Shown here piece by piece: positions 37,801-49,207 of a DNA stretch of 64,000 bases. Source of the DNA: Rhodamnia argentea (lineage: Eukaryota > Streptophyta > Magnoliopsida > Myrtales > Myrtaceae); NCBI RefSeq assembly GCF_020921035.1, contig NC_063155.1, positions 20,913,311 through 20,977,310 of the forward strand. Reading direction: 5' to 3'. A model generated the notes under the pieces. It searched no databases and was not told where the DNA came from. It saw nothing but the letters and a program-made list of their open reading frames with translations. The position numbers were made by a program, and so were the translations under genes. The number at the start of each line of letters is the position of its first letter. Position 1 is the first letter of the stretch.

Positions 37801-40573
37801 GAAGATGAAGAAGTACTGATTGACGCGTGCTGGGCTCTATCTTTTATTTCTGATGGCTCAAATCAGAATATCGACTTTGTGATTGAAGCAGGAGTTTGTC
37901 CACGGCTTCTAGAACTTCTTGTGTAAGATGATGGATATGGGCTGTCTAGCATGGCAAAAGAATGTCGGGTTTGCTGCATATATTTCTAGTCTGGGCATGC
38001 AAATACAGCAGGCCAATTAGTGAATGGAGCATAGGGAAATGGTCAAACCTTTCGTGCTATTCGGTTAAGCATAATTTACTGGCTGAAAGGATTTCCTTAA
38101 TTGGTTTTACTTAAGCTTCATGAATACCGATAGGATCTTGGTATATACCTAGTGACACCTAGTGGATATCTCACTAAGGCTCCGTTTGTTTCACGGAAAA
38201 TGAATGGTTTGGAAAACATTTTCCTATATGATCGCTTGAAATAATTAGGCAATAGGAGATGTTTTTCACTATTGAAACAAACGAAGCCTAATGATGCTGT
38301 CAAACTTCGTTTTAATGATACCAAATTTTTTTTTTTTTTGCGTCAATTCACTTTCTTTTCTCATATGTGGTTTCTTTTGCAGGCATCCTTCACCTGTGGT
38401 CCTGGTACCGACTCTTCAGACTTTGGGGAACATTGTGTCGGGCAATGATGCTCAGACTCAGGTCTTTCCATCCCCCTTATAAGACTGAAAATAGTAAACG
38501 TAGTTCTGTCTTTTGAAAGCATTGGGTCTTTTAGAATCCAAGCAGCAAAGTGCGCATCTCCCATTATCTCTGAACTTCAAGTAACTCCATTCATGTAACT
38601 GATGTTTTTGACTTGCTTAAATTGGTCTTGGGTTTCGTTGATACTTTCCAAGATTAAACCGAGCTTCCTTTATCCTTACCTGAAGACTCGGTTTCTGGTT
38701 GCAGTTTGTAATTGACAATCAAGGACTGCCTCCTTTATATGAAATTCTGACAAAGAATTGTGAGAGGAGTGTCAAGAAAGAAGCTTGTTGGGTAATTTCA
38801 AATATTACAGCGGGTAACAGAAGTCAAATTCAGGTAAAACCTTTATCCGTGATAGCATAGTACATTGTATTGAGCATTGAATATGAAAGAAGTGTCTATT
38901 AAGGCCTTATCATAGGTGCTTTTGCTCCTTCGTGCTGTTGTAAATTGCTGCACCATCATCATCCTGAATTCCTGGGTGAATCTTTCTATACTTGATGGTA
39001 CCTTGTCTCTTATCCCTGGACAGAGTAGGAATTGTTTTCAACATAGGAATTGTTTTCACTTTTGATTTTCTTGATAAGGAAGGAACTTCCAATGGATTGC
39101 AAAATTACACTTCGAGATCGAATACTACAATTATATGTACTCTTTCCCTTTTGTTTATTTTTTAGTTTTTCAAAAGGAGCTTTTGCTTATCTGATAGATC
39201 TATAACATTACCAGACAGGTCAGGATCTTAATCCCTAATGATAACTTGATCAATCCGTATGGATTTCGTTATCAGACATAGCATTTTAATTATGAAATTG
39301 ACACTCTCAAGAGATGTTTGCATAGGTCATTGTGCTTGTACAAACTTTTAAAAACGGTTTTATTATCCTTTTCAGGCCGTCCTCAAAGCAAACATCATTC
39401 CTCCTGTTGTGAGCCTTCTTCAACATGCCGAATTCGAAATTAAGAAAGAGGCTGCATGGGCTATTTCAAATGCCATCTCAGGCGGTTCCCATGAACAAAT
39501 TCGGTATGACTCCATCTACATTTACTCTGCTCCAACACAACATGTGGAACCTCGTGCTGGTTGTCATCCAAAAGATGGAAACCATGCCCTTTGCGAGTCA
39601 TTTTTTATAGCTCAAGATAATTAAATGTCCGTAGCTCATGTCTATGTCTAAACTAACTGGTTAATTACCTCGAGATCGTCATTCTTGTTGTCTTCTGCTT
39701 GTCATATGGTTTGTCTAGGTTTGTTTCGTCCTCTTACATACAAGGATTGCTGAAGCAGGGAATGCAATTCCATTTCATGTTGATTGTACTTACAGAATAA
39801 TGAAAAAAAGGAAAGTCCCCCCAGAAAAAATATTATCGCAATTTCATTTTGATGAAAAAAGTGTGGTTCTTGTTTCAGCTGTTAAATGTATTATGTAGTG
39901 ATGAGCTGTCAGAAATCATGATGGATCCATCCCGTTAAGCAAGAGGATTGTGGGGGTGTTCAATGCCCAAACCGTTCAAAGCCCTCTCTGACACACGTGC
40001 TGGTACTAAACCAAATCCAGAAGTGTGGGAATGATTTGACATGAAGTGACGGTGACAGTGAGGGTGGGGGAGGGTTGGATGATATCAGATTGAATTATCC
40101 GACAGCAATTGATCATCTTAGAGATTTATCTTAGTAGATAGAAGTGTGACTTCTTAATTGAACACCTCAACATGATCCACAGAATTTTGACTTTTGTGCT
40201 TTTGTGCAGATACTTGGTGAGCCAGGGTTGTATCAAACCGCTCTGCGATCTCCTTATTTGCTCCGACCCTCAGATCATAATGGTGTGCCTAGAGGGCGTG
40301 GGAAGCATTCTAGAGAGCGGTGAAATGAACAAGGAACTGGGCATTTACCGAGTCAATGTATATTTGCCCATGGTTGATGAATGTGAGGGGTTGGACAAAA
40401 TCGAGGACCTCCAGAGACACAAGAACAACGAGGTCTATGAACAAGCTGTGAAGATTTTGGAGAAGTACTGGAACAAGGAGGAAAATGAAGAAGAAGAAGA
40501 AGAAGAAGAATTACATAGCATTTATTTTGGAGCTGACACGGAATTTAACATTGGAAGACTTAGTCTCTCCTGA
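34875..40573 (+). CDS. IMPA: Importin subunit alpha (IBB plus armadillo repeats)
   Basis: Ten exons: 34875-35066, 35968-36064, 36169-36260, 36375-36506, 36622-36807, 37759-37922, 38383-38461, 38705-38833, 39376-39503, 40210-40573; 520 residues. The N-terminus is an IBB domain with basic clusters ([21 protein letters not shown]). Armadillo repeats keep the Trp/Asn NLS-binding ladder: [46 protein letters not shown] and WAISNAISG. It would bind nuclear localisation signals and couple cargo to importin beta. The IBB is shorter and diverged from common plant IMPA starts, and the end ([12 protein letters not shown]) lacks the usual Gly-rich FNF tail, so this may be a divergent paralogue. Oddity: exon 5 ends in CAG followed by GA, not GT; unless an unusual donor is used, reading continues four residues to a stop near 36825. 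Pseudogenisation is therefore possible. Confidence 0.88.
38178..38288. mobile_element. Tourist-like (PIF/Harbinger) MITE in importin alpha intron 6
   Basis: A 111-bp element with terminal inverted repeats GGCTCCGTTTGTTTC and GAAACAAACGAAGCC (one mismatch), flanked on both sides by TAA (38175-38177 and 38289-38291), the 3-bp target expected for this superfamily. Confidence 0.8.
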
Positions 40574-42660
40574 TCGGCACTTCGCTTTGTGAAAAGCTTT
40601 TTGTTGTTTGGCTGTGAAGAGACGCATGAGATGCATGCAGTTGCAAGGTGATGCCATGCCGGTCTCTGTTGTTCACTGCTTGTCACTATTGCAGAGGATA
40701 ACTGTAGTATCATTTGCTACGGCTAGGCCGGTATGTATCACTTGTGTTTTCTTAAAAATTGGCGTAACATCGTGTTTAGGAGGAAAACCAGAGGAAACTA
40801 ATTAATTGTGCTCGAGGAGAATAGTCCCTGAAGCATGTAGTCTGTATAACACTATCCATGGTATCAAGCAAACGTTTCAATGATTTGCTAGCTAGTTATG
40901 CATGGCCATCCCTATACTAACCGTCCTTCATCGGAAAAATTATCCTCCTTGGGCATTGTCAGATGACTAGAGAGCATCGAGATCTTTGAGAACCAGATGA
41001 CATGATGCATGTCTTCTTTCTTGTTATGTAGTCGGCATTAATTAAATGTTCTTTAGATAAAACGCTTACCAGAGGTTTTTTTTTAGGACTAGTTTCTCTT
41101 GGCCGATGATCTGTAACTATTTCGATGGCGCATCAATTAGCTAGTAAAACATTCGATGTTACTTACGGACGGACGGTGTTATGCATGAATTACACGTGTT
41201 AGTAACTGGAAAAATACCATGCAGAGTTCTTTGTCAAGGATTAACTGTTTCAGTTCCGCTGTGTATTAATGTTGCTGTGGAAGTCCTCTGGTCGGTTTGT
41301 CAGTGACCGTACGAGAGGATTGCCCTTTCCTACGCACATACGAGACGTAAATTAACTTGTTTTAAGTTTTGTCCCCCTCTCCCATTTGCTTTGAGAATCA
41401 ACGTTGATGCTCTAAGTTCGAAGTCCATGCCGGCTATGCACTGAAGGAATTGCCGCCAATGCAATTTGTGGTCACTAGATTCAATAATAAGGACTTGTAC
41501 TGGAAAGACTAATGTGGTTGGACTCCATCGTTCAAAATATAGAATGATGAAAAAGAAAGAAAGATAAACCATCGTGAAAGTCGAAAGTCGAACCTGACTT
41601 TGGTAAATAAGTACAGTGTGACTTAGTTATGGAGGTCATCACATCAGCAACATTGCATCGGTGACGAGACTTGGGACTTGGTTATGGACATACCTGCGAG
41701 GAAGCAATCGGGTCCACCATTAGAAAACCATCCTACAAACCGACTCAGAAGTCGGTCCTGCTCGGTCGATCAACGTTCGCGGGTCAAATCCTTCTGTTGA
41801 ACATCTGTTAGGAAAATATGAATTCCACTGGTTTCCCGTTGACCAAAGCTTTAATCAAACCTCTTTGTAGCTTCACCTTCGTTTGACAAAAGGAAGCTCT
41901 TTGTATGGCTGACTTGCGTACTCATCATAGCTCCGACGCATTTGTTCAAACCCCATAGCTCCGACGAGGGGCGAACCCATCATAAAGAAGCAAGACACGA
42001 AAGGTTTTACGTCTCATTCCACCACTCGATCCACTCCAACGCTTACCTCTCTTGAGAAGAAAAGTGCACAACACTCATCATTTGTGATCGTCCTGAACGA
42101 ATCACCTTAAAGGGACGGCGCATCCGCTTGGAACGCACGCAATTGCAAAAAAGAAAGAGGAGAAACCGACCATCCAAGTTGAGCTTTGCCAAATCACATG
42201 CATCTAATGAAGTGGGGAAATGGCCAAAAAGACAGACAGAAAGGAACTGGGAATACAGGTAGTGAGATAGGGACATGCCGAACATTCAAAGACCACATAT
42301 ATAAAGGAGGATTAAGGACCCTAACCAGATAACTCTGAAATTATAGAAAACCTACAAAACATGACTGTGTCCAATGAAATGTTTCCCGAATCTCCTAACT
42401 TACACGGAGTCACAAGTCTAAATCAGCTGTTTGCAACACAGTTTGTCGAAACCCCATGCGACTATGCATCAACAATACAAAAGAGTTGTGTTCTTAATCC
42501 TAATGCACTTTCAGGATACAAACGACCCAAAAGAAAAAGCTTACTCCAATTGAAAACCTGCTATCTTTTTTCCCTGCTGCAAAGAGGATCGGGTTTTGAG
42601 AGAGAAAATAGAGAGTCAAATATGTCAAAGTCATTGCTCAGACCACGAAGGGCCCTCGGC
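40574..42660. other. Intergenic spacer between importin alpha and acidic-protein gene
   Basis: About 2.1 kb. It includes the 3' UTRs of the two convergent genes. I see no exon-like sequence; the short open frames on both strands lack recognisable domains. Confidence 0.5.
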
Positions 42661-43759
42661 CTATCGCTTGGAAGGTCTCTCATCATCCTCTCCCCCATCG
42701 TCGTCGTCGTCATCGGAGTTGTCTTTGTCAGACCGCTTCCTCTTGGGTGGAGCCTTGACCTTCCCACCAGCATTGTCCTCATCTTCATCGTCGTCCTCTT
42801 CTTCAACATCCTCCTCCTCACCATTCTCCTCGGGCTCGAAGTCACTCGCGTCTTCCTCATCCTCGGGACGACCCACAGGCCTGACGAGGTACTCAGTTCC
42901 CAATTCCTCCTACAGAAATTCATTTGTATCAGTAAGCAACCTTTAAAAGTGGAGGTCTTAGCATAAACTTGAGATGCACCGCTTTTATTTTATGTTGCTT
43001 CCTTTCCCACGATGAATCCTAGATTCAGAGATATATCAAGCTTGAAAGCACGAAATTCAGACGTTCTCGTGATTGTCACTTCTCTGAGAGAAGCAAACAA
43101 GAAACACCCATTTCGATATTTGAATGCCTGCTCACTTAAATGCCATTAGAGTTGAAGATTCAAGATCTGCTTGTGAAAGGTCAAATACCTGGAAAAGATC
43201 CAAGTAACGCGTATATGAAACAAGCTGAATTCATCTGGAAAATCACAGATTTCCAGCAGAGATCCCTGGATATCTTGAAGGACCCAAGAATTTTTTTTTT
43301 GCGAAATCGAAGCAGTCAAAAGGTCCTAAAAATTAGGAAGATATGAAGACTAGCTACCAGAGCGCTGGGATTTAGGGTTTCACGAATGAACAAAGCTCAG
43401 AACAGTTGGTGAAAATTGAACAATACAGCGAAAAATTCACAGAAATGAAATTCTAGAACAGTGAAAATTGAAAATCCAGGATCTTGAATTCACAAAATCG
43501 CGAAACAAGCAAAGCAAGAAGAATCGAAGATTCCTGATCTTGATAGTCGACATAACAATCCGCAAAAATCGTTACCCAATTTCATATACTAGCATGCTCA
43601 AATTCCTAACCTCGAAGATAAACCCTAGATACGTGAATCTGTAGATGAGACGCTGCTTCGCTCACACAGATCTCTCTCACTCACTCTCATCCTGTTTTCG
43701 GGATCAATACGAATACAATCGCAATTTACACCTACTCGATCTAGCATAGCACAGCACAG

Positions 43760-43820
<61 letters not shown>

Positions 43821-44350
43821 TTCCCCGAGAAAGAGAAAATTTCAGAACTCGAACTGATACGACTACTGGTAAAGGAATAGTTTGAAAAACCATGTAGGAA
43901 ACGCATAAAAAAACTATCAAGCATAACTAGGAATCGAACCGACAAGTAAGCCTAGCTTAAAGCGGAACTACCAAAGATTTAGGTCATTACCTCATCTTCA
44001 GCTTCCTCGTCGTCGTCGTCGTCGTCATCGTCGTCGTCGCCGCCGTCGTCACCTTCGGCGTCATCCTCCTCCTCCTCGTCCTCATCGTCGTCGCTATCAC
44101 CGCCTACCGCCACAGGTCCACCGGAAGCGGGAAAAACCTCCTGCACGTCGTCGTCGTCGTCTTCCTCATCACCATCGCCATCCTCGTCGTCGTCGTCCTC
44201 TTCGTCACCGTCGTCGTCCTCTTCTCCGCCGTCCTCTTCCTTGTCTCCGCCTTCTACACCATCGTTTTCCTCCTCATCTCCACTGCAAACCACAACTTCC
44301 TCCTCCTCGTCCTTCTCAACGTACTGTATCTCTTCCTCCACAAGCTTCAT
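42661..44350 (-). CDS. Extremely acidic two-exon protein (prothymosin/VHS3-like low complexity)
   Basis: Exon 1 is 43991-44350 and exon 2 is 42661-42909, both in phase 0, giving 202 residues. It begins MKLVEEEIQYVEKDEEEE, then runs through long Asp/Glu blocks broken by VQEVFPASGGPVAVGG. Exon 2 starts EELGTEYLVRPVGRPEDEED, continues acidic, and ends with a basic island (KAPPKRKRSDKD) and DDERPSKR. The KRKR motif could be a nuclear localisation signal. Similar plant proteins are usually named only by low-complexity similarity (prothymosin alpha-like or VHS3-like); a histone- or ribosome-assembly chaperone role is inference. The frame stays open further upstream to 44524 with no acidic bias, but that is more likely 5' UTR, so I chose MKLV. 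The intron contains a GA microsatellite. Confidence 0.75.
43764..43816. repeat. (GA)n microsatellite in intron of the acidic-protein gene
   Basis: A nearly perfect GA run of about 53 bp, equivalent to (TC)n on the coding strand. It lies about 175 bp downstream of the exon 1 donor. Confidence 0.95.
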
Positions 44351-46226
44351 CTCTCTCCGGAAAGAAGAAAGCTCTCTCGGGAAAATTTTCGAACAAAATT
44401 TCAGGGAAAAAACAAAATTCGCGAAAATTAAGAAAAAACAGGGGAGAGAGACACACACAGGGTGGGGGAGAGAGAGAGAGTGGAGGAGCCTCTGCGTTTC
44501 TTCAAGCAGTGACTCTGAAGCCAAATCTCAGCCGTCGAAAAGAATCCAGACGCGGATCGATGACGTGTCAATCAATCGGAGGGTCGACGTTCGAGAACTT
44601 GCATTTAGGGTTGATAGAGGCATTGCGGCGCTCTCCTGGTACTGGGCAGACACGTGCTATTCACGTGGAGAGATATTTTCCCGTTTGGGCTTTGGTTGAA
44701 CGGCCCATTGGCAAAAGGAGACCCAGTCAATAGGCTGAAATTAGCAAGTCGTCCAAGTTCCGACCATCAAATTTTAATCGAGATTAGTTCCTAACTTGTG
44801 CGGGCGGGTTCGATTTATTGAGTACGAAGTTGTCTTAATCAATAAGAAAAGTCGGGTTTTGAGTTTTTTTTTTTCATAATTTCCCAAAAATTTATGTTTG
44901 GTCTTAGCTCCATAAACCGCAATAATAAAGAAAAAATATTGATTTTTTAGGGTGGAAAGCATCATTTAGCGGTGAAGGAACGAAATTTAGTGGGTGGATT
45001 AAACTCATGGCATGTGTTTGATTCTCCCCGCTGTAATGTGGGTCCCCAATGATCACGTGGAGCCAGACGCATTAAGCCGAGTCACAAAGCAAAATAATAA
45101 GATTAGAGGATTCAGGATGTTCACGCTATAATGTTTAAGACAATACTACTCTAGCATTAAGATGATCTATTGGAGTGGTTGATCGACTTTCTTTTCAAGT
45201 TATTTGCTGTCGCATGGGAAGCAAAGCTTCCACGAGCAGCCGATTATCCAAATGACAGATCACTCCTTCTTGCTGGTTACATGCGACCCAGAAGGATCGG
45301 ATCGGGTTACACGATCGACGCCGCGTGACGCGACTTGACTAAACTAGCTAATCGCATTACTCGCCAGAAGCGCCCGTCGTTCTTCGCGGTGCTTTAAAAT
45401 TTAAGAATCACCGTTTTTGAATAGTTTTCTATGGCACGCGTCGCTACTGCACGGTGTAACCGTTGCACGAAACACAGTTTCTCCAAAACAGGCCGAGACG
45501 TCTCATTTTTTGCTAGTATTTTGCTCCGTTCTTTCATGGTTTAACATGCGGCAAATGCCCATAGAAGTGACTCCATGCAATAAAGGTTGTCGAGTCAAAG
45601 CCATGAGCCCCCGCGATGACAGCTCTGGTCGGTGACGTAGAAGAGGCTCATCTGAACGACCGCAGCTGGATTACGACATTACCACTGTGATCATTCCGCT
45701 AATCGCGTCCCGTTCGTTTGCTTAAGATTCTTCACTTACGTTAAAAAAAGACGTACCCCTCTTCTTCTTCTTTTTTCAAAAATTTTTTTTGGGAAAATTA
45801 AACGCCACCAGTGAAAATTTGAAATCTCCGAACAATGTCAATTTCCTTCTTTCGTTTGGTACGTCATATTTCCTTGCTAAATACCACTTGGATTTTCGAT
45901 AGCGTGCGAGGGGCACTAACTGTGTATGATGAAAAGTGTATCGCGTTATTTGGTACCCATTTTTAGGATTTGAATTTGAAAATAATGGTAATGTTATATA
46001 ATTCGAGATAAGCATATGGAGTATAAGATGGTAAACAATAAGCGAGAACATAAGGAGATATTTGTAAATTGCAATCTTAGTAACTTAATTGTAATATACG
46101 ACAAGTCACAATTATTCCTAAAAGAAAAATTGCTTCCCAACTCCTTATAAATTCCGGGTCTACGAAACGACCCAAAGAACTCGGGCCTACAGCAAGGGGG
46201 AAGAGAGAGAGGGGGGAAAAGGAGAG
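44351..46226. other. Intergenic spacer upstream of acidic-protein and small-ORF genes
   Basis: A divergent spacer of about 1.9 kb. The first 150 bp hold a GA-rich leader-like tract (about 44443-44483). No supported gene; the remainder contains AT-rich and mixed sequence without clear repeat structure. Confidence 0.45.
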
Positions 46227-46466
46227 ATGCAACCGAGACGCTCCGCGTTGACGTCTTTCCGGTGGCCGGAGTTGCCGATCTCGCTTTCGCAGTGGATCCT
46301 GCAGTGGCCCAGCCGGGGGCTGTCGCAACTGACGGCGTGGTGGAGCTTCAGGTGGCTCGATCTGGTGGTGGACGATGTCCTGTGGACGCTCATCACGGTG
46401 CTGGAGTCGCTGGCTCTGGTCGCCACGCTCTGTTTCTTCGTCTCCTTCTGTGGCTGCACCATCTGA
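46227..46466 (+). CDS. Small Trp-rich single-pass membrane protein candidate (79 aa)
   Basis: An intact frame starting in a purine-rich leader (GGAGAG before the ATG). Residues 1-50 are rich in Arg, Ser and Trp (FRWPELPISLSQWILQWPS, WWSFRWLDLVVDD). Residues about 52-77 form one hydrophobic helix (LWTLITVLESLALVATLCFF) ending in CGCTI. The positive-then-hydrophobic arrangement suggests a tail-anchored or single-pass protein. I do not recognise a named family. The frame is short, but its amphipathic pattern and Trp content are unlike random sequence, and the minus-strand frames over the same bases look like shadows. Function unknown; chance ORF remains possible. Confidence 0.5.
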   Translation: MQPRRSALTSFRWPELPISLSQWILQWPSRGLSQLTAWWSFRWLDLVVDDVLWTLITVLESLALVATLCFFVSFCGCTI

Positions 46467-48770
46467 GGACGACCACGACCCGCTCGTGCGGGTCACCCTG
46501 TAAAATTTCCCAAAATTCATCGTGATTCTAGTTAATAATTTACGTGTGAATCGAAACGACTACGGTCATTCTCCGTCGATTGCTGATTGGATTTACTCTG
46601 TTGCATGAACTGGATTATTACTGAGCTTTTGGTTGCCTCTTCCTCTGTTTTTCTCTGCCATTTTTCGGCCTTTCCGGCTTGGGATTTAATTGCTGAATCC
46701 GAACATCATCGACCCATTTCTGAGGGCATGTTCCTACTCGTTACTCACTCGTCCGCAACTAGAAACTTGGGTTCCGTCGTTCATCGCGTGAACAATGTAG
46801 ACGTCGTCCTCCGTGGGAATTGGGATTGGGATAGAAGTGCTCTGTTTCTGCTGACCCGATTTTGTGTTCTGGTGGTGTCCATGGGAGCACTTGACCAGGG
46901 CTGGGACCTCGCTCAAGATATGGAAAGAGCTTCTCGCCGTCGAGATCAAATACGCACAAAGTAGTGTTCGCATGCATGGGTAATCAAAGGATCACTCATC
47001 TCCGAGCATGATGTGACCCATTGAATCTACTTTCAAGATAGATTTTATTTGATTTAAGGAATATGAATGATTTGAAAAATATATATATATTTTTAAATAA
47101 GTGCTTGCAATCATTCATCGAACATGTTTAGACTTGAAGTGTCATCGATGATGAATTTTTCAAGTGAGACGAATAATCGTTTTTAGGGAAATTCTTTTCT
47201 TAATCATTCATTTTCAAAGCGAAACAAATGAAATTTTAATATCTCTAGAGTCACGACAATTTAAGAAGTAACTCGAGGTAGAATGTAAGTGGGGTGAGTT
47301 TTCGGATGTCTCAAGCAACACGGTGTTTGCGCAAGAAGCGAGCACACCAACCCATCGTGAATCCTGCATTTGGTCCTTAAAATTTTTCCGCTAACAAATG
47401 GTTCCTCAACTAAGGTAATCGTACTCAAGTCGAGTTGGCCGTCTTTCCAAGGACGTTTGATCGATTAATCTAGATGTGTTTAAACGAAAAGCATCGCGCG
47501 CATTATTCAATTTTTCGATTTTCTGGGTTTTTAATAATTTCCTAGAAAGGAAAGAAAAAGACCATAAATCTGATTTTGAGTCTTTTGACATCCCACCACA
47601 TCATATTATAAGTTGACTCGTGGATTTTGACTTAAAATAAATTTTAAAAATAAGAATAAAAATCTCATATTCCACTTTCTTCCTCCTCCATTCACAGCAC
47701 ACTGCTCTTCCCGGCCATCCGTGGACTTGAAAATCCAATTCGGCCAACTTCTCCGCCCAAGCCGCCGCAACCTCCATCCTCAAGCCCCCACCACCCCTCC
47801 GCGGCCGCCTCGCCAACTAGCGAGTTCCCTCCCTCTGCCTCCATCACCGCACCTCCACGTATCATCACTTTCTTTTTAAAAGCTCGCTATCGTCTGTGTC
47901 GCTGGTCCAAATCTGGCCCTGCGAAACCCCGCCATGCCTCCGGATATGGTCACGACCGGCTCGTCCATGGCCACGATGGACGAGGTCAAGATCCCGACGG
48001 AGCCGACCGTTGCTTGACTTGATCAGCCTAGATGTGGCGAGCGGGCTTCTCCGCTGGCAGGGACGGCCCATTGATCCATTTATCACATTTGGGCCCAATT
48101 CTCAAGAACTTGAGCTCATTTACAAACCCTGGGGAAATACGATCGTAAGAAAAGCATGTTAAAAACCCTTTTTCCTCAATAAGCCCCCAAAATGTCCAAA
48201 ATTACTAATCACCCAAAAGAAACAATTGATCTCGAGTAGCAGAGGCCAATTTGCGCATTCGCTAAGGGCTAAATCGAAAAGATTCACAAGACATAGGGCC
48301 ATATTGCATAATAGGACCGAACACAAACGAGTATCGTTCTCCACGTGTCCAACATCAATTAATTTGACAAACTACTAATCGTCATAATGATGTGATGGGC
48401 AGTTTCACGGGGGGAATTAAGCATGCGAGAGGTGAGATAACGACAGCTCTCTCTCAAGTTCAACAAAGATTCCTCCGATTAACGTACGAAATTTAGGAGG
48501 CTCAACAACTTGCATTACTGAAAGTTTTCGAAATCGTGTCTTAACCAGAATGGTAATTTGACAAGTAGCCGCTGTTGAAAAAAATCATAAAATTAATTAA
48601 ATTTCGTTGTCTCCTAAAATGAATGAAATCCTACTTATTCCAAAATTTAGTAGTGCTTATCCATTTTTGCACACGGATTTCCTTCGTCAGTTTTGGTTAG
48701 TATTCCAGTACTTGATTCTGCAATGGATTGTTTTGCGCGACGTTTCGGTCCGGTGGGCGCGGGCAATCTG
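46467..48770. other. Spacer leading into the inhibitor-gene duplication
   Basis: No supported gene. From about 47350 onward parts of this stretch are recognisably related to about 52090 onward (for example a CTGCATTTGGTCC phrase at 47366 and 52107, and GATCTCGAGTAGCA at about 48228 and 52984), marking the left part of a duplicated unit. The segment at 47690-47880 is pyrimidine-rich and has no counterpart that I could see. Confidence 0.5.
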
Positions 48771-49207
48771 ATGATAGACGAAACGTCCAAGCGTACTTCG
48801 AACTACCGTCTCTTGCTGGAAGTCCCCTCCGATCGAACCCGCAAAGCACATCGGCGGATCTCAAGAGACTCCTCGTTATAATGCTTAACGTGACAACGGC
48901 GAATGCGACCGATACCCCGAGCCATATAAAGACGCTCGTGAAGCGGACAACGGACCCTGCAGGAGCGAAACTGCTGCAGCATTGTGCTGAGCTGTACTTT
49001 CCGGCGGCGAGGTTGACTCTCCCGCTCGCGGTCAACGCTCTGATCCAAGGCCGATACAGGTTTGTCGACTACAGGCTCCCCATGGCCGCGATGCAGCTGC
49101 CGACCGACGTGCCGGGGGTGATTCGTCGGGCCGCGGTCAAGTTGCCGTTGACTGATGATGGGAACGATCTTGTGCGCGAACATGCGCGGCTTCCGTCGGC
49201 GTCGTGA
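48771..49207 (+). pseudogene. Broken invertase-inhibitor (C/VIF) copy in unit 1
   Basis: The start MIDETSKRTSNYRLLLEV aligns with LIDQTCRLTPFYDLCISS of the intact copies but in a different reading frame from what follows. The next frame gives TSADLKRLLVIML, then KLLQHCAELYFPAARLTLPL, matching LAYCAELYIPVVKYTLPQ. A frameshift near 48830 therefore separates the halves. Of the four disulfide cysteines of the PMEI/C-VIF fold only the third (HCAELY) remains: the first is Ser, the second Leu, the fourth is lost. No signal peptide is visible. It ends in a changed C-terminus. Non-functional copy. Confidence 0.75.

Noticed and set aside
42361-42966. 201-codon plus-strand frame over the acidic-protein gene
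   Set aside because: Complement of Asp/Glu codons gives hydrophobic/Ser runs; the minus-strand two-exon model is better supported.
43900-43960. tRNA-like T-loop word GGTTCGATTCC on the minus strand
   Set aside because: No A-box, acceptor stem or anticodon arm can be formed around it.
46077-46520. 147-codon minus-strand frame over the small membrane ORF
   Set aside because: Arg/Pro/Gln-rich low-information frame; judged a shadow of the plus-strand frame.
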